DNA of 64,000 nt from Purshia tridentata (taxonomy: Eukaryota; Streptophyta; Magnoliopsida; Rosales; Rosaceae). Below are positions 55,471 through 64,000 of this stretch, piece by piece. Each line of letters starts with the position of its first letter. The stretch's first letter is position 1. The notes beneath the pieces were generated by a model. That model was given only the letters and a program-made list of their open reading frames with translations, made no database searches and was not told where the DNA came from. Made by a program: the position numbers and the translations under genes. Where the stretch lies: contig QANT01008901.1 of the NCBI GenBank assembly GCA_003254885.1, positions 20,493-84,492 on the forward strand, in the 5' to 3' direction.

Positions 55471-56403
55471 CCGCTCTAGTTGTGGCTAGCACTAGGATGC
55501 CTATGTTGATGGATCCTTGAGTGCCTAGGTTGTCACTCCTCACATGAATATTTGAAATGCTTGCTGGTTTTGTTTCTTGGGCAGTGCATCTGTCGTGCAG
55601 ACTTGAGTGTATTTGATTGGTTCAGTCTTGTCAAATAGTTTTAAAATTGGGTCCGATCACGGATCGCTGTTTTACTTAGATGCTTTAGGGTGTTAAAGCA
55701 CTTTATACCAAACTTCAAGGATTTTCCTTATTTTAGTAGTTATATTTTTATTATTTTAGTGTTCTATGTATGAATGCCTTAGATATTTTATCACCATCTC
55801 TCATGCAGCTGGAGATCAAACTTGGATGCTCAAATTGAAAAATTATTATTACAGTATATGTTATTAGGCTTACGGGGAAGATATTTTGTGTGTGTGTGTG
55901 TATGGGTGGGGGGTGGGGGGTGGGGAGGAAGGAATGGTGATAGTGGGGAAAGGGGAAGAATGGTGTATAGTGGTTAAAATAAGATGGTGGACGGTTGGAT
56001 CTGAAATTTGAAGGGAAACACAATGTATTTATTTGTTTGTATTTATTTTTATATATTAAAGTTTTTTAAAATTTATAAAAAAAAGGTCAAATTTGTCTTT
56101 ATACAAAATAATATAGTTAATGAATAATGACATGGAAATTATGTATCATTGAGGCACAATTGAGGCAAAATTTCTTGAGGCACCCTAGCATTGCCCATAA
56201 ATATATCAAACCATTATACAAAAATAAACCATTTTTATTCTCGCAAGGAAATGCAAACTATTAACTTTGACGCATCCTACATGCTAGCCATAGCACACAT
56301 GAACAAGATATATATTAAAACAAGGAAAAATCGAAGAAGAATCTTTAAAAAAAAAAAAATACACACAAAGTGAAATATATATGTATAGAAAGAAGCACAT
56401 TCC
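55471..56403. other. intergenic and 3' flank of the receptor kinase
   Basis: No gene. A (GT)n and G-rich run (GTGTGTGTG...GGGTGGGGGGTGGGG) lies at about 55887-55926 and could form a G-quadruplex. The last 300 bases are the 3' flank and UTR of the minus-strand receptor kinase. Confidence 0.4.
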
Positions 56404-59400
56404 TCAATTAGTCGATCCATGAAGAGCAAGCAAATCTCCACATGTTATCATATGCAAGGGCTTTGACAAATGTAACCTTTGAGCTGAGAGGTGTTGAGAA
56501 ACTTGTTTCATTGTTAGACGAGATTGGGGATTGGCATTCAAGCAGCCAAATGCTATCTTCACAAGAGAGAGCACTTCCTCTACTTCTTGATGTGTAGGTG
56601 GGGAAATGCGTTGGTCCACAAACTCCACAATTGGAATTTGGTTGGCTGGTAATGCAGATGAAGATGACGAGGATGATGGCAACCACGATCCTGATGATAA
56701 AGATGAGAGAAGATCTCCCGGATGCCTTCCCAAAATTATTTCCAATGTTAGTACTCCAAAGCTATACACATCGCATTTCTCAGTCACTTCCATTGTATAT
56801 GCAAGCTCTGCTTAGAGAAAAAGCTCATAGCAGTGGCATGTTAGTATATAGGTCTAACTATTCAATGAAAGTTTAAATAAATTAATCATATATTGCATAA
56901 ATTGGATCATGTTATCAATGACAAATTAGAAGTGTAAACCTCATCTCCTAACCATGGAAAAGAATCATTGGCAAAAAAAGTAAAGCATAAATCGTGTCAA
57001 ATATATACTAATATATAAAACATAAAACCACAATATTACCTGGTGCCACATATCCATATGTGCCTGCAAGGGCAGTCCAATTAGTTGAGTCTGAGTTCAA
57101 AAACTTAGCAGTACCAAAGTCAGAAACACAGCCTTCATATTCAAAATCCACCAAAATGTTCTTGCTTGTTATGTCTCGATGCACAATTGGTGGCAAGCAA
57201 TCGTGGTGCATGTAACACAAGCCATGAGCTACAGCTTTCACAATATTCACTCTTTTACTCCACCCCAATTCTTTAGCTTCGTCATCTTTTCTTAATATTT
57301 TGGCCAAGCTACCTTTTTCTAGATACTCATACACCAAAAATGAATGTCGTTTATGGGAACAATAACCATAAAGCTTCACAATGTTTCGGTGTCGTATCTC
57401 TGTTAGTGCCCTTACTTCATTCAAGAATTCCTTCTGTAAATTCGTCTCACCATTGCATAGCTGATGGAGTTTCTTCACAGCTACTATGTTCGAAGATGAC
57501 AAATTTGCTCTAAAGACGCTTCCATGTCCTCCCTTCCCAATGCAATATTTAGAATCAAAATCCTCGGTTGCCCTTACGATTTCCTCATACATCGTTTTTC
57601 CATCAAAGTTTAATACTGAAAATGAAATCTCTTCATGGGTGATGTATGGTTCCAGATGCTGATGCTTCTTTTTTCTTTCTAGTACAAAGGCAATTGTAAA
57701 TATAGTAAATAGAAGTAAAAGTGTTGCCACGAGAGAAAATGTGCTTACAAATATGATTTTGTGGTCCTTTTCCTTTTTTGAGCCATATTTGCAGGGTTGC
57801 AATGTTCCGACGTTGCCACACAATCCTTTGTTCCCTTGTAACGCTTCTGGGGGAGCATCTTGAAATGCGCTTATGTTGGGAAGGGGACCGTCCAAGTCAT
57901 TGTAGGATATATCAACATTGGACAAGCTGTGCATGCCTCCAAAACTTGTTGGAACGAATCCAGAAAGATTATTTTGGGAAAGATTGAGCATCTCCAAACT
58001 CACCATATTGCTCATTGCTGATGGTATCTTGCCGTCAAGTGAGTTATGACTTAAATCTAGTTGGGACAAGTGAACCAACTTCTCCAACTGAAATGGAATT
58101 TCATGATTGAACTTGTTATTACTCAAATTCAAGTACACTAATTTTACCATGTCACCTAGAATGCTAGGAATTGAATCATCGAAGTTGTTTGTGGACAAGT
58201 CAAGATATTCAAGTTCAGTCAGTGATTCAAATTCTGAGGGTACACGACCAGACAGTTGATTGCCATCCAACATTAGCTTCACCAAAGAAGTCAATCTCCC
58301 AAACTCTTTTGGGATCATCCCAACTAAATGATTTGAAGAAAGATTGAGTTCTTGAATTTGGATTGCGTTGCCCATCTCAACTGGTATACTACCAGTAAGG
58401 TTGTTTCCCCCAATTCGTAAGCTTGTTAACTGTGGGCACTGTGCCCAATTGTGTGAGATGGCACCATATAAGTTATTGTCACTTAGATCTATAAAATGAA
58501 GATTTGGATAGACACCAAAATCCTCAGATATATTACTCGTCAATTTGTTTCCATCAAGACGCAATCTGAATAAGCTCTTGCAGGTTTTCAAGCCTTTGGG
58601 CATTGAACCAGTCAAATGGTTGTTGCTTACTGAAAAGTTTGAGAGTTGTCCAACTTGGCAAAGGTTTTGGGGTAAATAACCAACTAATTGATTATCAGCC
58701 ATCTGCAAGTTTCTCAACCTCGTGAGATTTCCTATCTCTTGGGGTATTGATCCATAAAGTCTGTTGGCACGAAGGAATAATCCTTCCAATTTGCTTAAGT
58801 CACCAAAATTTGGAGGGATAGGTCCTGTTATACAGTTGTCACTCAAATCTAGTATCACCAAAGATTTCAAGTTCCCTATCTTTTTAGGGATAGTTCCAGA
58901 AAGTTGATTTTTCCACAACTTAAGCACGGTTAACTTTTTCAGTTTTCCAAAATGTGGTGGGATATGACCTGTTAAATAATTGTTGCTTAGATCTAGTTCC
59001 ACCAAAGATTTCAAGTTCCCTAGCTCTTTAGGAATATTGCCAAAAAGCTTATTGCTATAGAGATACAAAATGGTAAGATTTTGTAGATCACATAATGATG
59101 GTGGGATTGAACCAGAAAGACTGTTATCTTGAAGGCTTAAAATCTCTAGCGACTTCAAATTTCCTATTTCAAGTGAGATTGGACCAGAAAGTTGATTTCT
59201 GAACAAGTTTAGCACGGTTAGCTTTTTCAAATTTCCAAACTTTGGAGGGATAGGTCCTATTATAGAGTTGTTGCTCAAATCTAGTTTCACCAAAGATTTC
59301 AAGTTCCCTATCTCTTTAGGAATTGTTCCAGAAAGCTTATTTGTATAGAGGAACAGAAGGGTAAGATTTTTTAGATCACCTAATGATGGTGGGATTGAAC

Positions 59401-60589
59401 TAGAAAGATTGTTATCTTGAAGGCTTAAAATCTCTAGCGACTTCAAATTTCCTATTTCAAGTGAGATTGGACCAGAAAGTTGATTTTTCCACAACTTAAG
59501 CACGGTTAACTTTTTCAATTTTCCAAAATGTGGTGGGATATGACCTGTTAAATAATTGTTGCTTAGATCTAGTTCCACCAAAGATTTCAAGTTCCCTAGC
59601 TCTTTAGGAATATTGCCAAAAAGCTTATTGCTATAGAGATACAAAATGGAAAGATTTTGTAGATCACCTAATGATGGTGGGATTGAACCAGAAAGATTGT
59701 TTATATTAAAGCCTATATTCACCAGAGACTTCAAATTTCCTATTTCAGGAGGGATAGTGCCAGAAAGTTGATTTCTGAACAAGTTTAGCACGGTTAGCTT
59801 TTTCAAATTTCCAAACTTTGGAGGGATAGGTCCTATTATAAAGTTGTCGCTCAAATCTAGTATCACCAAAGATTTCAAGTTCCCTATCTCTTTAGGAATT
59901 GTTCCAGAAAGCTTATTTGTATAGAGGGACAGAATGGTAAGATTTCTTAGATCACCTAATGATGGTGGGATTGAACCAGAAAGATTGTTTCTAGCAAAGC
60001 TTATTTTCACCATAGACTTCAAATTTCCTATTTCCTGTGGTATAGGACCAGAAAGCATATTTTCCCAAAGAAAGAGAACAGTAAGATTTGTTAGTAGACT
60101 GATTTCTGGTAGGATTCTCCCAGAGAACTGATTTTGAGAGAGATCAAGATAAATGAGTTTTGAGAGGGAACTGATCTGAGGAGGGATGGAATCAAAGAGT
60201 TGATTGATGCTGAGGTCAAGATATTCAAGGTTAGGGAAGGACAGGAAATAAAATTCATGTAGCGTACCTTGCAAACCAGAGTTGGTAAGGTTTATCCTGG
60301 TGACACTTCCGGCAGCATCGCATGAAATACCAGCCCACATGCATGGGCTTGCATTTGGTTTATGATTGGTGGAAGAATTGGTGGCATTTTTACTGGGAAG
60401 GTAAGTCCATGTGGTGAGATGATTGAAGTGGGTTTGATTTTGAAAGCTGGCTTTCCATTTGAGAAGAGCCTCTGCTTCAGTTGGAGCAGGAAAAGCAAAA
60501 GCAAAGTTTGACGATGAAATCAGCTGAACATACAAGATAAGGCAATAAGCTAGAGAACATATTTGATCATAATAAGTTGAGGATGTCAT
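56404..60589 (-). CDS. LRR receptor-like protein kinase (MIK2-like), two exons
   Basis: The CDS is complement of 56404-56807 and 57040-60589 (1317 residues) with one 232-bp GT-AG intron. The intron splits the kinase APE motif (the G of exon 1 joins AG of exon 2), the usual position in this LRR-XII group. Order: signal peptide (residues 1-33), N-terminal LRR cap ([24 protein letters not shown]), about 34 LRRs of 24 residues (about 65-900), membrane span near 944-968 ([20 protein letters not shown]), and a Ser/Thr kinase from about 1008. Kinase motifs: [22 protein letters not shown] (an RD kinase), [12 protein letters not shown], and [12 protein letters not shown]. All catalytic residues are present and no break is seen. 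It is related to MIK2/MDIS1-interacting kinases; ligand unknown. LRRs 7-14 and 15-22 are near copies (see the repeat entry). ATG at 60589 is the first in frame and begins the signal peptide. Confidence 0.93.
58754..59905 (-). repeat. in-frame 576-bp duplication within the LRR domain
   Basis: 59330-59905 and 58754-59329 are two units of 576 bases (8 LRRs, 192 residues; protein residues 229-420 and 421-612). Runs of over 90 bases are identical, for example around TAGGAATATTGCCAAAAAGC (59031 and 59607). Some LRRs in the pair differ more, so short tracts may have been homogenised by conversion. Confidence 0.9.
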
Positions 60590-61000
60590 GGTTTTTGTTT
60601 GTGTTTATAATGTTATACTACCTGAAGGTCTTATTTATAGTGTCATGCAGTACTGTAGCTATAAATTTTGTACGTGCCCTGTTATTCACTTTCCTCAATA
60701 GATTACAAGTCTTCAGGTTAAAGACTTGGAAAATGTTTCCAATTTTTCTCCTTCACTTTTCTTGCTCAATCATAAAATGGTTTTTGCAGATTTTCATAGA
60801 CTTGAACTTGAGTTGGTCTTTGTGTCTTTATCTTTAATGTAAAATGCAAAGTAGTGTTCGACAGATGACGAAGACTTAAAAGACCCTGAATTAGTGCACT
60901 AGATGCTTTAGGGGGTTAATTGATGCAGAAATCTTTATATGTTTCCTTTTGGTGCTTGACATAACAACACCCACTGGATGCTTGATGGTTGTTACCTTCT
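60590..61000 (-). promoter_or_regulatory. upstream region of the receptor kinase
   Basis: Non-coding. It holds the TATA box and is the promoter-proximal partner of a duplication with 61012-61350 (shared GACTTGGAAA, TTCACTTTTCTT and TTTTCATAGACT words). Confidence 0.5.
60632..60639 (-). promoter_or_regulatory. TATA box of the receptor kinase gene
   Basis: TATAAATA on the minus strand lies about 45 bases upstream of the ATG at 60589. With a usual 30-base distance to the start of transcription, the leader would be very short. This is inferred from sequence alone. Confidence 0.45.
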
Positions 61001-61011
61001 ACAAAGTTTGA

Positions 61012-61350
61012 AGATGTCATGGTTTTTTTGTGTTGTGTCATGCAATTGCTATAATTATTGTACGTGTGCCCTGTTCTTCACTTTTACAAAGTCTTTTTAA
61101 AGACTTGGAAAGTCTTTCCAATTTATTTTCTTTCACTTTTCTTTCTCAATTATAAAATGATTTTTGGAGTTTTTCATAGACTAGGACTTGCGTCAAAGTC
61201 TTTGTCTCCTCTTTTATTAAAGCTAATATTATTTTGGATGTTTGACAGAGGGGCCTGGATGCTTGACCGTGCTTGATGGATGAAGAAGACGTACTCAAAG
61301 GACCAATGTGGAGGGACCCTAAGTTTTTTGTACATGGGCTAATTGATAGG
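61012..61350 (-). pseudogene. duplicated 5' end of the receptor kinase (first codons and upstream region)
   Basis: 61012-61350 aligns with 60578-60935. The copy includes the gene start: CCATGACATCTTC on the minus strand, where the active gene has CCATGACATCCTC (M-T-S-S). After these codons the copy departs from the gene into unrelated sequence. So this is a remnant of a tandem receptor kinase copy with its promoter region and four codons left. Shared words beyond the start are GTACGTG-GCCCTGTT, AAGACTTGGAAA and TTTCATAGACT. Confidence 0.65.
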
Positions 61351-61612
61351 AATCTTTTGTAGTATGTTGTGCGTATTAGAGATTGGATTTGAGCTCAATT
61401 TATATTGTTGATGGTATAGAGTTTAGCCTAGACAGCTCAGATTTCATTTCGAGCACCAATGTTTAATGTTGATGAATTGCTTTTAAGAATATTGGTGCTT
61501 GCTAACAACTTACTTTGAATTGGGGCCTGGGGTGATATCAAAAGCAGATTTTTAAGGTGTGATATCTAATGGGTGTGTGTAAACTACCAAAGCTTAGTTT
61601 AGTGGGGGGAGG

Positions 61613-61677
<65 letters not shown>

Positions 61678-62023
61678 GTTTCTTTGAAAGATTCCAGAGT
61701 TGTATGAAGATTTGGGTGAGATTAATTATACCGGTGCTTGGTGTAGTCTGGTCACTCTTATACTTACCTTTTTTGGTGTCCTAGTGTAAATAGGGTGTTT
61801 TTAATATTTTTTTTTCTTTATTATTATTAACGGGGTGGTTTTTATTTTTATTTTTTTATGTCCAAATTGAAAAAGTCCATGATTGGCCAGCTTATCTGTT
61901 AAAATACGGTAACAAACTAGTCCACTTTAATTTCACCTAACACTTGATACTATATATCCACCGTGCACTCGGTGAATAGTGTCAAGCGCTCGGGAATTGC
62001 CATTGTCAACAATAATTATTACT
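61351..62023. other. intergenic with (GA)n microsatellite
   Basis: No gene. A pure (GA)n tract of about 60 bases lies at 61614-61674, preceded by a G-rich run. The open frame across it is an artefact of the repeat. Confidence 0.7.
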
Positions 62024-62167
62024 GTCAGACAATAACAATTATTGCTATTGTGCGACAAGAAATATTTGTATTGTATAAAACAGTCGTGTTATACAGTCAG
62101 ACAATAACAATTATTACTATTGTGCGACAATAAATATTTGTATTGTATAAAACAGTCGTGTTATACT
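62024..62167. repeat. 72-bp tandem duplication rich in hairpins
   Basis: Units 62024-62095 and 62096-62167 start GTCAGACAATAACAATTATT and contain CAGTCGTGTTATAC. The word GACAATAACAATT also occurs near 21855 in the insertion inside TIR element copy 1, so the two may belong to one element family. Confidence 0.85.
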
Positions 62168-63380
62168 ATTGCTAATTGCTATTGTTAGCCAGTGGCAATA
62201 CTTGCCACCAACCTCTCAACGCCAAAAACAAGGAATAATATATATAGGGGCTTTATTTGTAAAAAGTAAAACTATTTGACATTACAACTTTTTAAATAGA
62301 TATCATTAAGAGTCTAAAATAGACTTTAGACTAATTATCTGTATTATTAATTAGTTTTTTTGTACTTATGGTTCTATGATTGTACTTTTATTGATGTGAA
62401 TGGGTTTGTGCTGACTGATCGAGTTTTGTGCATAGGTTTTTGTTGGTCTAGGTTTATTTGAAGAGTTTCTTTTGTTTTTTGCTATTGAAAACCATCCTTC
62501 TATTAAACTAAGACAACAGCGTTTACAAAGCAAACAAGAGCAACATAACAAAGAAGCAAATCGACAACAAAACAAACAACTCAAGCATAACAGGGAGTGA
62601 ATCAGTTTGTTATTGAGTTTTCCCATATGTGCGAACTGAACTGGGTTATGTGACTGGGTTTGTTGCCAATTAAATTTACACAAAATATATATATATATTT
62701 TTTTCTAACTTTTATTTTCATATGACTTCAAGTTTTTAATATAATTTATAAGAATGATGAATTTATCTCTACGAGTTATGGTGGATGTTTGTGACCTTTA
62801 TTTAGTTGGTCTTCAATTGGAACTTTGGAAGTTGTGGTTTCACTATAATTTGTTTGATTAGTGTAAAGTTGAATGTGCTACTAGCTAGTACAACTTGTTC
62901 CTCTTCATGTTATGAAAGAGATTGGAGCGCTTATAAATTTCAATGAGGAGGAACCAAATAACAACACAAAGAGCTGAAGATTTAATATATGTGCATTATA
63001 ATCGTTTTGGATAATAATTCAGATTTTTTTTGGCACAAGACCCCAAAATCTTAGAGACAACCAATTCTTAGTAACTTGGTTTGTATAAGTACGTATAAGT
63101 ACATGTATAGTACATGCACCTTTTAGTGTAGGATCTCACATTTAAACCTAAACGTGGGATCCCTCATGGGCCCACTCTGCATTGTATTTTGATAATCGGA
63201 ATCATCTAATTTTTTGGTCTCTTTTGAAGGATCATTTTTGGAAAAAATTAGAGTAATCGGAAACCATTTGACCATTGATTAAATGATCACCATTTCTAGT
63301 GTTTATCGAAATATTTTGTTCATCTATTTATTTGATCAAAGTTTGATAGATTAATGGTTTCCGATTTGTTTAGTTTTTTG
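62168..63380. other. intergenic, no gene seen
   Basis: AT-rich. A loose inverted repeat (AATCGGAAACCATT near 63253 and AATGGTTTCCGATT near 63352) could be the arms of a small MITE. The minus-strand frame 62366-62683 is Cys/Leu-rich without family signature and is not called. Confidence 0.4.
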
Positions 63381-63692
63381 CAAGGATGATCTCCTTGAAT
63401 ATAGATTTAAAAATGGAAGGTTTACATCGTTTAAATACCCTATGAAATGGGTCCATCATGAGGAATCTCACACTTGATGGGGCCTGTATATATATATATA
63501 TATATATCTATGTGTATGCTTGTGTAGCTGTTATATTTTACAAGGATGATCTCCTTGAATATAGATTTAAAAATGAAAGGTTTACATCGTTTAAATACCC
63601 TATGAAATGGGCCCCTCATGAGGAATCACACACTTGATGGGGCCTGTATATATATATATATCTGTGTGTGTGCTTGTGTAGCTGTTATATTT
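63381..63692. repeat. 160-bp tandem duplication with (TA)n
   Basis: Two units start CAAGGATGATCTCCTTGAAT at 63381 and 63541, each ending in a (TA)n stretch and GCTTGTGTAGCTGTTATATT. They differ at a few bases and in TA length. CAAGGATGATCTCCTTG is itself a near-palindrome. Confidence 0.92.
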
Positions 63693-64000
63693 TTCTTTCA
63701 TTTATTTTATATATATTTACTGTGTTGTTGTGATAATAGGTTCCACTTTAGTTAGGGAAATTTTATTCATACCCAACAATCTTTTTATTTTACCCAACCA
63801 TCACCTTTTTTAAATCAGTATTTCTCATCTTACCCAACCCATTCTTTCAATTTATCTCCTTACCCAATATTTCACACACACACACGCACACCCAACATCA
63901 CCCAACAGATTGGAGTTTGAGAGTGAGAGAGGGAGGAGGAGGAGGGAAGAGAGAGAAAGGGTGAGGGAAGGAGAGAGAAGAAAAACATAAAGGGAGAAGG
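63693..64000. other. intergenic to the window edge
   Basis: A pyrimidine-rich part with TTACCCAACC repeats and (AC)n near 63873-63890, then a purine-rich GAGA tract to the end. Such GA-rich leaders often precede plant genes, but no start is visible. Confidence 0.4.

Noticed and set aside
61569-61784. Open frame across the (GA)n tract with an Arg-Glu repeat
   Set aside because: The frame is produced by the dinucleotide repeat; flanking residues show no protein family.
62366-62683. 105-codon Cys/Leu-rich minus-strand frame
   Set aside because: No family signature, no promoter or splice context, AT-rich surroundings.

Overview
This is nuclear DNA of a flowering plant, most likely a woody dicot. 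The evidence is a spliced leucine-rich-repeat receptor kinase, a spliced three-exon ROMO1/Mgr2-type mitochondrial protein gene with plant-style introns, and a dense load of plant transposable elements: Sirevirus-like Ty1/copia, Tat-lineage Ty3/gypsy, Tourist/Harbinger, Mutator-like TIR elements, and LINE and SINE fragments. I could not name the species. There is no sign of organellar, bacterial or viral chromosomal origin.

Layout. At 1-2.5 kb is the 3' end of a Sirevirus-like copia element: an envelope-like ORF, a polypurine tract and an LTR, followed by an inverted LTR fragment. From 2.5 to 20.4 kb is a mosaic of decayed Tat-type gypsy elements. It holds an integrase fragment, element A (3.6-8.2 kb) and element B (11-20 kb). 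A 2.8 kb LTR-like block lies between A and B, and an 887 bp Tourist/Harbinger insertion splits the RNase H of B. From 20.4 to 25.2 kb two direct copies of one segment each carry a TIR element. From 25.8 to 30.2 kb is the ROMO1 homologue on the minus strand, with long TE-bearing introns. From 30.4 to 35.7 kb is a tandem duplication; only one copy carries an inserted block containing a 1.6 kb foldback-like element with a 9-bp target duplication. From 37.5 to 47.5 kb is Tat element C, with gag on the minus strand, pol on the plus strand and a plant-mobile-domain ORF on the minus strand. From 47.5 to 56 kb are TIR elements, a second inverted copy of the LTR-like block and a copia LTR remnant. From 56.4 to 60.6 kb is a large LRR receptor kinase on the minus strand with a duplicated upstream region. 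The rest, to 64 kb, is non-coding and repeat-rich.

Only two genes look like working host genes: the ROMO1/Mgr2 homologue (74 aa, inner mitochondrial membrane) and the LRR-XII-like receptor kinase (1317 aa, plasma membrane). Everything else that encodes protein is retroelement-derived and carries stops or frameshifts.

The most unusual theme is antisense coding in Tat elements. All three elements carry an ORF on the strand opposite to pol, downstream of integrase. Two of these are unrelated in domain content (a gypsy-type transposon domain in B, a plant mobile domain in C), and the one in B has a well-formed GT-AG intron that keeps frame. Domain identities are by eye, without database searches.
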